This document shows, piece by piece, positions 5,802-11,536 of a stretch of DNA of 33,417 bases (positions are counted from its first letter, which is position 1; every line of letters begins with the position of its first letter). Under the pieces are notes generated by a model. The model was not told the DNA's origin and made no database searches. It saw nothing but the letters and a program-made list of their open reading frames with translations. The stretch spans positions 1-33,417 of IMG/VR virus record IMGVR_UViG_3300027749_000319, one strand, 5' to 3'. A program made the position numbers and the translations under genes. Origin of the DNA: a virus.

Positions 5802-5809
5802 TAAATTTG
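5802..5809 (+). promoter_or_regulatory. Possible -7 box for the 79-aa gene
   Basis: TAAATTTG fits TAnnTTTG and lies 15 bases before the ATG at 5825. No good -33 TTTG is visible, so this is a weak candidate; the leader would be very short. Confidence 0.35.
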
Positions 5810-5824
5810 TAAAAACTTATAATT

Positions 5825-6064
5825 ATGAAACAACCTTTAAATTTGAGTAATAGTATCTACCAACGTAACGGTACTAAGATGGGATTAGATGTTAATGGCG
5901 GAATGTTAATTAACAATGCCCCTGACAGTAGAATGGGTATTACCAAGATGGCTGAGGCTAAGAAAGCTCTTAAGCGTGCAGAAAAGATTTCTGTTATGGC
6001 TGATGCAGTTGCAATTGGTACTATGAAATCAGAAATGGATGAGGGTATGATGGGTGGATGTTAG
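5825..6064 (+). CDS. Small unknown protein (79 aa), own transcription unit
   Basis: The protein begins MKQPLNLSNSIYQRNGTKMG and contains an N-terminal Gly/Asn-rich segment, a Lys/Ala-rich helix (KMAEAKKALKRAEKISVMADAVAIG) and a Met/Gly-rich end (MMGGC). It is the first rightward gene and is followed at once by a strong intrinsic terminator, so it is probably expressed alone and at a different level from the chaperonins. Its composition resembles that of the small proteins encoded at 9865-10268 (Met- and Lys-rich, short Asn/Ser-rich start), but no clear alignment is visible by eye. Function unknown. Confidence 0.7.
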   Translation: MKQPLNLSNSIYQRNGTKMGLDVNGGMLINNAPDSRMGITKMAEAKKALKRAEKISVMADAVAIGTMKSEMDEGMMGGC

Positions 6065-6084
6065 ACCATTTAGACCAAATTCAA

Positions 6085-6118
6085 AGAGGGGTAATTAATT
6101 TTACCTCTCTTTTTTTTT
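6085..6118 (+). terminator. Intrinsic terminator
   Basis: AGAGGGGTAA and TTACCTCTCT form a 10-bp stem with one G-U pair around the loop TTAATT and are followed by a run of T. It starts 20 bases after the stop of the 5825-6064 gene. Confidence 0.85.
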
Positions 6119-6134
6119 ATATAATACCATATAA

Positions 6135-6307
6135 TTGACATTTACTATTCTTTTTATGTCGTTTTTACGACGAAAATAAATAGATAACTAATTGATTATT
6201 AATACTAATGTCGAAAATGTCAATTTAGAAGTCAAATTTTAATGGGAGATTTTTATATAAATAGAAAGAGAGAGAGAGAGAGAGTAGGGAAGAAGAAGAT
6301 TGACATT
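6135..6307. repeat. Three copies of TTGACATT upstream of groEL
   Basis: TTGACATT occurs at 6135-6142 and 6300-6307, and inverted (AATGTCAA) at 6216-6223. The two direct copies extend further (TTGACATTtACT and TTGACATTACT). They may be regulator sites; the 320-base interval between the terminator and groEL holds no gene. Confidence 0.55.
6263..6299 (+). repeat. Purine tract with (AG)9 microsatellite
   Basis: Nine AG units at 6267-6284 lie inside a 37-base stretch that is all purine except one T. It is located between two TTGACATT copies, upstream of the groEL promoter. Such tracts are length-variable and could affect promoter structure. Confidence 0.85.
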
Positions 6308-6324
6308 ACTGCACATGTGCAGTA
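6307..6324. promoter_or_regulatory. Perfect 18-bp palindrome, candidate operator of groEL
   Basis: TACTGCACATGTGCAGTA is a perfect 18-bp inverted repeat that ends two bases before the -33 box of the groEL promoter. Position and symmetry suit a dimeric regulator; the regulator is unknown. Confidence 0.65.
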
Positions 6325-6325
6325 G

Positions 6326-6357
6326 TTTGGTTTGAATTGATAAAACCCTTATCTTTG
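6326..6357 (+). promoter_or_regulatory. Bacteroidota-type promoter of groEL
   Basis: TTTG at 6326-6329, a 20-base spacer and TATCTTTG at 6350-6357 match the Bacteroidota housekeeping promoter TTTG-N19-21-TAnnTTTG. The ATG of groEL lies 27 bases further on. This also argues for a Bacteroidota host RNA polymerase. Confidence 0.75.
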
Positions 6358-6383
6358 TTTTCAAATAATTAAATCTAATTAAA

Positions 6384-8000
6384 ATGGACTTTACAAACAA
6401 CACGGCATACATGCCAAAGGATCTACAGTTTGGTCAACAAGGTAGACAGAAGTTAATCAATGGTGTTATGAAGATGGCACGTGCAGTAAAGAGCACATTA
6501 GGTCCAAATGGTAATACTGTTCTGATTGAATCTCCCCAACACACACAAGGAATTACGGTAACTAAGGATGGTGTAACTGTTGCAAAAGCAGTTGACTTAA
6601 TTGATCCTATTGAGAACCTTGCAGTTAAGATGATGAAGGAAGCGGCGGAGCGTACAGCTACGAGTGCAGGTGATGGAACGACTACGGCAATTGTCCTTAC
6701 GGAGAAGTTAGTGCTTGGTGGTCTTGAGTATATTGATGAGACGCATAACAGGACGGAGGTGTTGAGACACCTATTGGACATAAGCAATTACGTGGTGGAG
6801 AACTTGAAAACTAAAGCGAAGGAAGTCACCAACGAAATGTTGTTAGATGTTGCCAGCATATCCGCAAATAATGACAAGGAGATAGGACGCATTATCTCAG
6901 AGGTGTATAATGACGTGGGTAAGAATGGTATCGTTACGGTTGAGAAAAGTCAGAGTGCTGAGACATATGCTGAGACAACTAAGGGATTGAAGTTTGACAG
7001 GGGATATTTAAGTCCTTTGTTTATAACTGACCAAAAGAAAGACGAGTGTGTGTTTGAGGACGTGATGATTATGGTTGCAGATATGGAGATAGCAAACATC
7101 TTGCAGTTAGAGAATGTGCTTAAGCCAATTATTAGTGAGGGTAAAAAGTTATTGATAATATCTCCGTGCAATGCGAATGTTGTGAATACATTGGCTGCGA
7201 ATGTTATGAAGGGGAACTTAAAGGTGTGTGCTGTTCCTCCTCCGGGATTTGGATATAAGCAACATGAGTTGATGCAGGACATTGCACTTAGTGTAGGTGC
7301 TACATACTTCAGCGAGAAGACAGGCGATGACTTGAGCATTATAAACTATGCTGATCTTGGACACGCTGCTAGAGTGATTGTAAGCAAGGACAAGACGGTT
7401 ATATTGAAATCTGATGCAAAGATCAAGCAAGACCTAATTGACGAAAGGGTTAAGCAGCTATGGGACGCTAACACATCTTCTACTAAGAAAGCAGACAAAG
7501 ACTTTTTATTGGAGCGTATTGCTTCATTAACAGGTGGAGTAGGTGTTATCTTTGTGGGTGGACAAACAGACCTTGAGCAAAAAGAATTATATGATAGAGT
7601 TGACGATGCAGTATGTGCAGTTCGTTCGGCATTAGAGGAAGGTATCCTTCCGGGTGCAGGGAAGGCGTTAGCCGAAATTCAGTTGCCTGAGAATAAGTCC
7701 GATAGTAAAGAAGAACAGGTGGCATTGAAAATAATGGTTGACGCCCTCCAAGCTCCTTTGTCACAAATATTAGAAAATGCGGGACTAAAAGCAACCGACA
7801 TTTATAGCGGTAGTGAGGAGTTGGGTTATGGATATAACCTTAAGACAGGACAGAAGGGTGACTTGATTAAGATGGGTGTTATTGATCCATTGAAGGTTAC
7901 GAGGTCTGCACTTCAGAATGCGGTGAGTGTAGCTACAACAATTTTATCTACTAATGCAATTATAACTTTAGCAAGAACATATGGGGCAGACTCTAAGTAA
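6384..8000 (+). CDS. groEL: Phage-encoded group I chaperonin GroEL
   Basis: This subunit would form a ring that folds proteins in an ATP-driven cycle with a GroES cap. At 538 aa it is close to bacterial GroEL. Core motifs are intact: STLGPNG (37-43), TKDGVTVAK (60-68), the nucleotide loop GDGTTT (96-101), and in the second equatorial half VDDAVCAVRSALEEGILPGAG, matching the region with the catalytic Asp. The apical domain has the usual start (GYLSPLFITD) and PPPGFGYKQHELMQDIA. The C-terminus ends ARTYGADSK without the Gly-Met tail common in bacterial GroEL. It has its own promoter and overlaps the next gene by 20 bases. It probably folds abundant virion proteins; whether it can work with host GroES is unknown. 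Confidence 0.97.
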   Translation: MDFTNNTAYMPKDLQFGQQGRQKLINGVMKMARAVKSTLGPNGNTVLIESPQHTQGITVTKDGVTVAKAVDLIDPIENLAVKMMKEAAERTATSAGDGTTTAIVLTEKLVLGGLEYIDETHNRTEVLRHLLDISNYVVENLKTKAKEVTNEMLLDVASISANNDKEIGRIISEVYNDVGKNGIVTVEKSQSAETYAETTKGLKFDRGYLSPLFITDQKKDECVFEDVMIMVADMEIANILQLENVLKPIISEGKKLLIISPCNANVVNTLAANVMKGNLKVCAVPPPGFGYKQHELMQDIALSVGATYFSEKTGDDLSIINYADLGHAARVIVSKDKTVILKSDAKIKQDLIDERVKQLWDANTSSTKKADKDFLLERIASLTGGVGVIFVGGQTDLEQKELYDRVDDAVCAVRSALEEGILPGAGKALAEIQLPENKSDSKEEQVALKIMVDALQAPLSQILENAGLKATDIYSGSEELGYGYNLKTGQKGDLIKMGVIDPLKVTRSALQNAVSVATTILSTNAIITLARTYGADSK

Positions 8001-8235
8001 AATAATAGAGGCTTATCCTGAGGATGAGTTTCTAACAATAGATGGATTCAGCGATGCTGTGATTGGAGTATGTTTAGATTCAAGAAGATTAATCTATTCA
8101 GTAAGCAAGTGTATTGACATCTTGGTTTACGATGATAAGATGATTTTTGAAGATGCTGTTGACTACTTTGAAAATACACTACGCAATTCTTTTGATGGTG
8201 ACGATTCACCTATATGGGCAAACATTGAATTTTAA
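7981..8235 (+). CDS. Small conserved phage protein between groEL and groES (84 aa)
   Basis: It starts with an ATG inside the last codons of groEL (20-base overlap), in another frame. The sequence MGQTLSKIIEAYPEDEFLTI has a helical start, then strand-rich DAVIGVCLDSRRLIYSVSKC, then an acidic helix (EDAVDYFENTLRNSF) and an end WANIEF. I associate the pattern (DGFDDAIIG, YSV.KCI, EDA.-YFE-N) with small proteins found alone in several phage groups; this is recall only. It has no catalytic motif. Lying between groEL and groES, it may be expressed with them, but a role in folding is not established. Confidence 0.75.
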   Translation: MGQTLSKIIEAYPEDEFLTIDGFSDAVIGVCLDSRRLIYSVSKCIDILVYDDKMIFEDAVDYFENTLRNSFDGDDSPIWANIEF

Positions 8236-8239
8236 TTAT

Positions 8240-8497
8240 ATGAAACCAATCGGTAAATACATTATTGTTAAAAACATTGACGAAGAGATTAAGACTAAGT
8301 CAGGACTTATACTATCGGGTGACGATACTAATCAGTTGAGATACAAGAAAGGTCTTGTAGTTGAGCCGGGTACTGACGTATCTGTTATTGAGAAGGATAG
8401 TGAGATATACTATGACAAAGGTCATAGCTTCACTATGCTAATCAATGATGAGCAGTATACGATTATTCGTGAGTCTGACGTCGTTGTTGTTTTATAG
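8240..8497 (+). CDS. groES: GroES-like co-chaperonin
   Basis: This would cap the GroEL ring. From the ATG at 8240 it is 85 aa, slightly shorter than bacterial GroES (about 95). It begins MKPIGKYIIVKNIDEE, as the first strand of Cpn10 does, followed by KTKSGLILSGDDTN, which matches the GroEL-binding mobile loop with its hydrophobic triplet (LIL in place of IVL). Then come KGLVVEPG (strand after the loop) and YTIIRESDVVVVL, equivalent to the end of GroES that normally reads like LIMRESDILAV. An earlier in-frame start at 8147 would overlap the preceding gene and add no GroES sequence. The gene follows groEL, the reverse of the common bacterial order, and its end overlaps a convergent gene by 35 bases. 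Confidence 0.9.
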   Translation: MKPIGKYIIVKNIDEEIKTKSGLILSGDDTNQLRYKKGLVVEPGTDVSVIEKDSEIYYDKGHSFTMLINDEQYTIIRESDVVVVL

Positions 8498-8906
8498 CAT
8501 CGTTCATTTCTATAATCATCTGTGCATATATCTTGTCGCCATATGACGCACTACTTTTAAATAGTGGGTTGTATTGAGGGCCGACTGAGATTTCCTCCCC
8601 ATTCAGTTTGTTATACATTTCGTGTATCATCCTTTGGGACTTATATGACAATTCATATAGGGGTTTACTCTTGGGGTGCTTAGCCCTGAAGGTTGAGAGG
8701 AACCCTCGCTCTAATAAACTATTGAATCTATTCTTATCCCAAGTAAGAAGTTTGTCGAACTTATCGAACTTCTTTCTTGTGAAGTATTGTTCTGAGTATA
8801 AGAACAACATCATGTCTAAATCAGCTTGGCTTATTTCGTACCTTGCCTTAATGTAATACCTAACTACTTTCCAATATTTCAGGAAGTCATTTCTTTTTGA
8901 TTTCAT
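8463..8906 (-). CDS. Probable winged-helix DNA-binding protein (147 aa)
   Basis: This is the only minus-strand gene to the right of 5100. It begins MKSKRNDFLKYWKVVRYYIK. Residues 20-100 have the helix-helix-turn-helix-wing rhythm of MarR/wHTH proteins: ISQADLDMMLFLYSEQ, then FTRKKFDKFDKLLTWDKNRF as a possible recognition region, then GFLSTFRAKHPKSKPLYELS as the wing, then a long helix SYKSQRMIHEMYNKLNG. I recall similar proteins in marine and Bacteroidota phages. Its promoter region faces that of the 8950 operon, so it may control that operon and itself. It overlaps groES at the 3' end. DNA binding is inferred from the pattern and not proved. Confidence 0.7.
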   Translation of the reverse strand: MKSKRNDFLKYWKVVRYYIKARYEISQADLDMMLFLYSEQYFTRKKFDKFDKLLTWDKNRFNSLLERGFLSTFRAKHPKSKPLYELSYKSQRMIHEMYNKLNGEEISVGPQYNPLFKSSASYGDKIYAQMIIEMNDAIKQQRRQTHE

Positions 8907-8928
8907 TTAACTAAATTTATTATCTTTG
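8896..8928 (+). promoter_or_regulatory. Rightward promoter of the small-protein operon
   Basis: TTTG at 8896-8899, a 21-base spacer and TATCTTTG at 8921-8928, matching TTTG-N19-21-TAnnTTTG. The first ATG is at 8950. Confidence 0.7.
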
Positions 8929-8929
8929 T

Positions 8930-8937
8930 CAAAGTTA
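8930..8937 (-). promoter_or_regulatory. Leftward -7 box of the winged-helix gene
   Basis: Read leftward this is TAACTTTG, matching TAnnTTTG, with the ATG of the minus-strand gene 24 bases on. It faces the rightward -7 box with one base between (CTTTG-T-CAAAG), so the two promoters should compete. No -33 TTTG is evident. Confidence 0.45.
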
Positions 8938-8949
8938 AAACATTTTCAT

Positions 8950-9291
8950 ATGGCAGACGATAAAAAAAAGAAAGGCGTAAAGCAAGAAGTTTATTCTGAT
9001 AGAGGAGATTTGTTATTTACAAGAGAGGTTAGTGATACTTCAGGATATGGTGCAGGTGCAAAGAAATTTGCTATGACTAAAACTTTAGCAAGGAATGAAA
9101 AAGTTAAATCAGGTACAGCAGATAGAAAAGATGTAGAAAACATTATTAGGAATCCTACATTCTACAAAGCTCCACCTGAAGGATTTGACAGAGGTTCAAG
9201 AGCTGAGAAAAGAGCATACCAAGAAAGTAAGACAGGAGGAAGGCCTGACACCCCATTAGCAACTACACCTGAACCAAAAAAAATAAAATAA
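8950..9291 (+). CDS. Small basic protein with RPDTPLA-type C-terminal tag (113 aa)
   Basis: From the ATG at 8950 the protein begins MADDKKKKGVKQEVYSDRGD; an upstream TTG lies inside the promoter box and is rejected. It is rich in Lys, Gly and Ser and looks largely disordered. The C-terminus ends RPDTPLATTPEPKKIK, which is nearly the same as the end of the next gene's product (RPDTPLAETPEPKKID), so the two are partial paralogues. It is the first gene of an operon of small proteins leading into lysis and virion genes. Candidate virion internal or scaffolding component; no known domain. Confidence 0.75.
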   Translation: MADDKKKKGVKQEVYSDRGDLLFTREVSDTSGYGAGAKKFAMTKTLARNEKVKSGTADRKDVENIIRNPTFYKAPPEGFDRGSRAEKRAYQESKTGGRPDTPLATTPEPKKIK

Positions 9292-9292
9292 T

Positions 9293-9598
9293 ATGGAAGA
9301 CGATAAAAAAAGAAAAAGTCTAAAGCAAAGAATGGAGGAGAATAAAAATCCTACATTTGATTTTAAGAAAAAATTTGGGAATAAAGGAAAAGAAAATCTT
9401 TATCAAACTGATACAACAGGATTAGCATCAGGGAAGAAAAATTTCGTTTACAGTAGGACGCTTGTGGATTCTGAAAATAAAAAACTAGAACGCATATATT
9501 CTCCTGTTAGTGCTAAACACGTAAAACAAGCAATAGCTAAATACGCTAGACCTGATACACCATTAGCAGAAACTCCTGAACCTAAAAAAATTGACTAA
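9293..9598 (+). CDS. Small basic protein with RPDTPLA-type C-terminal tag (101 aa)
   Basis: The start is one base after the preceding stop. The sequence begins MEDDKKRKSLKQRMEENKNP, resembling the MADDKKKKGVKQ start of its neighbour. The middle (FGNKGKENLYQTDTTGLASGKKNFVYSRTL) matches the neighbour's GAGAKKFAMTKTL region loosely. It ends RPDTPLAETPEPKKID. The pair probably arose by duplication, with conserved ends and a diverged middle. It is lysine-rich and likely disordered; its function is unknown. Confidence 0.75.
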   Translation: MEDDKKRKSLKQRMEENKNPTFDFKKKFGNKGKENLYQTDTTGLASGKKNFVYSRTLVDSENKKLERIYSPVSAKHVKQAIAKYARPDTPLAETPEPKKID

Positions 9599-9599
9599 G

Positions 9600-9845
9600 A
9601 TGCCTAAGGATAAAAACGTTAAAGATAAAGATAAGGAAGAGAAGAGGAAGAGTATTGCTGATACGTTAAATGAAATTACATTTAATAATAGGCAAGCTAA
9701 AGATGTAAGTGATCTTCAGGCTGAGAATACTAAATTAAAGGATATGATTATTGCACAAAGGAAATCAAAGAGAGGTCCAAGTGCATCAGGTCGTATACAA
9801 GGATTACAAACATTAAACCCTGCATTAGGGCAACAATTTTCATAA
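9600..9845 (+). CDS. Small coiled-coil protein (81 aa)
   Basis: The ATG at 9600 follows the upstream stop directly. The N-terminal 17 residues are almost all Lys, Asp and Glu (MPKDKNVKDKDKEEKRK). A short coiled coil follows (DLQAENTKLKDMIIAQRKSK, leucine-zipper-like spacing) and then a Ser/Gly/Leu-rich end (GRIQGLQTLNPALGQQFS). It may form dimers. An in-frame TTG at 9591 lies inside the preceding gene and is rejected. Function unknown. Confidence 0.7.
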   Translation: MPKDKNVKDKDKEEKRKSIADTLNEITFNNRQAKDVSDLQAENTKLKDMIIAQRKSKRGPSASGRIQGLQTLNPALGQQFS

Positions 9846-9864
9846 ACAATTAAAAACAAAAACA

Positions 9865-10044
9865 ATGGCGAAAGCAAAATCAACCCCAAGTTTACCAATG
9901 TCATCAAGAATGCAAATGCCTGCTGCAGCTAATAAGCCTGCAATGAAAGGTGCGATGAAAGGTGCTGTTAAAGGTGCTGTTAAAGGTTCAATGAAAGGTG
10001 CTGCAAAAGTTGCGGCAAAAACAATGATTAAGAAAAAATACTAA
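9865..10044 (+). CDS. Histone-tail-like Lys/Ala/Met repeat protein (59 aa)
   Basis: The protein starts MAKAKSTPSLPMSSRMQMPA and then consists of four-residue units of the type (M/V)KG(A/S): MKGA, MKGA, VKGA, VKGA, SMKGA, ending AAKTMIKKKY. It is strongly basic and contains no acidic residue, so binding to DNA or to an acidic partner is plausible, for example as a protein packaged with the genome. The stretch SSRMQMPA recurs in the next gene. It is preceded by an A-rich leader of about 15 bases. It is too short to be placed in a family; the repeat and its twin support it being real. Confidence 0.7.
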   Translation: MAKAKSTPSLPMSSRMQMPAAANKPAMKGAMKGAVKGAVKGSMKGAAKVAAKTMIKKKY

Positions 10045-10055
10045 AACTTAAAAAC

Positions 10056-10268
10056 ATGGCAAGCGTTAAAGCAATTCCAAATTTACCTGCTTCTTCAAGA
10101 ATGCAGATGCCTGCAGGATCTGACAATACTTCAAGTATTATTAGAGAAATGGGTGGTATGAAAAAAGGCAAAGCAACTGATTCTATAAAAGGCGGAGGTG
10201 TTGCATCTAAAATTACAGGTACTGCTAAAGGCAAAACCGGAATGAAAGGTAGCAATCCTTATTGTTAA
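10056..10268 (+). CDS. Small Gly/Lys-rich protein, twin of the preceding gene (70 aa)
   Basis: The N-terminus (MASVKAIPNLPASSRMQMPAG) aligns with that of the preceding protein across P-S/N-LP-SSRMQMPA. The remainder is different: EMGGMKKGKATDSIKGGGVA and a GTAKGKTGMKGSNPYC end with a single Cys. The common leader with a variable remainder suggests a conserved targeting or cleavage segment, which is inference. The same operon and spacing of 11 bases argue for co-expression. Confidence 0.7.
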   Translation: MASVKAIPNLPASSRMQMPAGSDNTSSIIREMGGMKKGKATDSIKGGGVASKITGTAKGKTGMKGSNPYC

Positions 10269-10285
10269 TTAATAAAAAGTAAAAA

Positions 10286-10474
10286 ATGGCAACAAGTAAA
10301 AAAGCAACTGCTGTTGAACAAACTGTAGATACAACTGTTGAGATGACATTTGTAGAAGCTCCTGTTGAAGAAACAACTGTTGAGGTGAAAAATACTGATG
10401 ATTTATTTACTGCTACGGTAACTGAGCAGGTTAGTCAGCAAGGTTATCCAAGTAGAGATTTTCGTTCAAAATAA
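10286..10474 (+). CDS. Small acidic Thr/Val-rich protein (62 aa)
   Basis: The protein begins MATSKKATAVEQTVDTTVEM, continues acidic and Thr/Val-rich (EAPVEETTVEVKNTDD) and ends QQGYPSRDFRSK, a basic Pro/Ser/Arg motif that I recall from the C-termini of other small phage proteins. The middle is probably disordered. In contrast to the neighbouring basic proteins it is net acidic, so it could pair with them. No further assignment is possible. Confidence 0.65.
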   Translation: MATSKKATAVEQTVDTTVEMTFVEAPVEETTVEVKNTDDLFTATVTEQVSQQGYPSRDFRSK

Positions 10475-10484
10475 AATTAGTCTT

Positions 10485-10775
10485 ATGGCTGATAAGTCAA
10501 AAATGAAATGCAATCGTCCTATTCCCTCTGATAAGGCAGGGAAGAAGATGATGGTGAAAGCTTGTTCCAATGGTGAAGAGAAACTTCTTCACTTTGGAGC
10601 AAAAGGTTATGGCAACAATTATTCTGCTGCGGCTCGTAAAAGTTTTCGTGCAAGACATGGCTGTGATGGTGCTACTGATAAGTTAACTCCTAAGCATTGG
10701 GCTTGCAGTTATCTTTGGGGTGGACCGGGAAAAGCAACAACAAGTAATCCAAAAGGTAGACAAGGTAAATATTAA
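10485..10775 (+). CDS. Small conserved Cys-containing phage protein (96 aa)
   Basis: The recognisable core is SFRARHGCDGATDKLTPKHW, followed by ACSYLW. The SFRARH-xC, D-K-TP-HWAC order is a motif I know from many small proteins of marine phages and some large viruses. Four Cys (at CN, ACSN, GCD and WACS) and two His could bind a metal. The start is MADKSKMKCNRPIPSDKAGK. It is encoded among small proteins upstream of the lysis genes and may be a virion component or a factor acting on the virion; its biochemical role is not known to me. Confidence 0.8.
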   Translation: MADKSKMKCNRPIPSDKAGKKMMVKACSNGEEKLLHFGAKGYGNNYSAAARKSFRARHGCDGATDKLTPKHWACSYLWGGPGKATTSNPKGRQGKY

Positions 10776-10778
10776 AAA

Positions 10779-11123
10779 ATGGCAGACTCATTAAAAGTAA
10801 AAAAGCTTACGCAAGAACAGCAAGATGAGCTTCGTCAAAAAGCGAAGAGATGGGATAATGTTAAGAATGAATATAGGCAAAATTCTGATGGTACAAGGTC
10901 TAGTCATAAAATGGCTTGGGGTACTACAGATAATGGAGCAATAGCATTCCCTACTGTCTATCCGAAAGAAAGAGCAGGCACTTCATCTCATGATCCTAAA
11001 GATTGGATTGAGTTGAAAGGTAGGGAAGCTCTTGATACTGCTAAGGCAAGAAGTGAAGTTTATCATTTTAAAAATCCAAAGAATGCTGCAAAGTGGTCTG
11101 AGGGAGAATACAAAAAAAACTAA
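10779..11123 (+). CDS. Conserved phage virion-associated-type protein (114 aa)
   Basis: The protein starts MADSLKVKKLTQEQQDELRQ. The region SSHKMAWGTTDNGAIAFPTV, then YPKE, DPKDWIELKG, EALDTAKARSEVYHFKNPKN and AAKWSEGEYKKN resembles a short module that recurs as a stand-alone protein or as part of larger structural proteins in many phages (order: H-M, AFPT, W, A...A...GEV..F, A..F..G.YK). That resemblance is from memory. The stop overlaps the next start (TAATG). It may be a virion or ejected protein. Confidence 0.75.
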   Translation: MADSLKVKKLTQEQQDELRQKAKRWDNVKNEYRQNSDGTRSSHKMAWGTTDNGAIAFPTVYPKERAGTSSHDPKDWIELKGREALDTAKARSEVYHFKNPKNAAKWSEGEYKKN

Positions 11124-11239
11124 TGAAAGATTCCTGTTATAAAAAAGTAAAAGCTCAGTATGATGTGTTCCCTTCGGCAAGGGCATCACAAGCAGAGAAG
11201 TCAAAAATAGGTATGGGAAAAAGAGTGTCAAAAATTTAA
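11123..11239 (+). CDS. Tiny conserved basic protein (38 aa)
   Basis: The ATG overlaps the upstream stop (TAATG). The sequence contains CYKKVKAQYDVFPSARASQA, a motif I associate with short phage and giant-virus proteins (C-kVK..Y-VFPSA-AS-A), followed by a basic tail ending GKRVSKI. It is intact but very short. Together with the Cys protein two genes earlier it belongs to a set of small motifs that travel together in many phages. No biochemical role is known to me. Confidence 0.7.
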   Translation: MKDSCYKKVKAQYDVFPSARASQAEKSKIGMGKRVSKI

Positions 11240-11251
11240 TATCTTTACAAA

Positions 11252-11377
11252 ATGAAAAAGAAGTTTCAATCAATCATAATTTCAATCACGTTATTATTTG
11301 ACAAGTGGTCAAAGGCGTGGGATAGTTTAATTAAAAATTTAATCATTAATAAAGATGGAGACAAATTACAAAAGTAA
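11252..11377 (+). CDS. Tiny unknown peptide (41 aa)
   Basis: ATG at 11252 encodes MKKKFQSIIISITLLFDKWS and a polar end (NLIINKDGDKLQK). The first half is basic and then hydrophobic, as in a membrane-targeted or amphipathic peptide. It overlaps the next gene by 23 bases in another frame. TATCTTTA at 11240-11247 resembles a -7 box, though it differs at the last base. A low-confidence gene, supported by position. Confidence 0.5.
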   Translation: MKKKFQSIIISITLLFDKWSKAWDSLIKNLIINKDGDKLQK

Positions 11378-11531
11378 AGGTCTTGGAGATACAATCGACA
11401 AGATAACAACAGTAACAGGTATAAAGAAAGTTGCAGAGAAAGTAGCATCAGCAATGGGTAAAGAAGATTGCGGATGTAAGAAGAGAAGAGAAGCTTTAAA
11501 CAAAATGGTTCCTTATCAAAATAAAAAATAA
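11355..11531 (+). CDS. Small Cys-containing conserved phage protein (58 aa)
   Basis: The sequence METNYKSKGLGDTIDKITTV continues with TGIKKVAEKVASAMGKEDCG, then CKKRREALNKMVPY. The core GLGDTI-K-T--TGIKK plus DCGCKKR-EALNKM-PY is a pattern I recall from many short proteins of Bacteroidota phages. The C-G-C pair could bind a metal or form a disulfide. The start lies inside the previous small gene. Function unknown, but the pattern makes it a confident gene. Confidence 0.75.
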   Translation: METNYKSKGLGDTIDKITTVTGIKKVAEKVASAMGKEDCGCKKRREALNKMVPYQNKK

Positions 11532-11536
11532 ATAGT

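Larger units (their letters stand above)
5130..5820. other. Divergent non-coding control region
   Basis: About 690 bases without a convincing gene separate the leftward and rightward arms. The left part (to about 5430) is very AT-rich and holds a direct repeat and a palindrome. The right part is more GC-rich, contains six CGTTAG motifs, runs of C at 5707-5718 and an 8-bp palindrome GGCCGGCC at 5745-5752. The location between divergent arms suits promoters, operators or a replication origin. A 61-codon frame at 5619-5804 is not accepted as a gene. Confidence 0.6.

Noticed and set aside
5619-5804. A 61-codon plus-strand frame (MRISIQRLPLPVSEP...) in the divergent region
   Set aside because: It begins inside the CGTTAG array, has a random-looking Arg/Pro-rich composition and no A-rich leader, and ends just before the next promoter box. 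It is better explained as open frame in GC-rich non-coding DNA.
6434-7794. Minus-strand open frames within groEL
   Set aside because: They lie opposite a full-length conserved gene; no leader, no motif.
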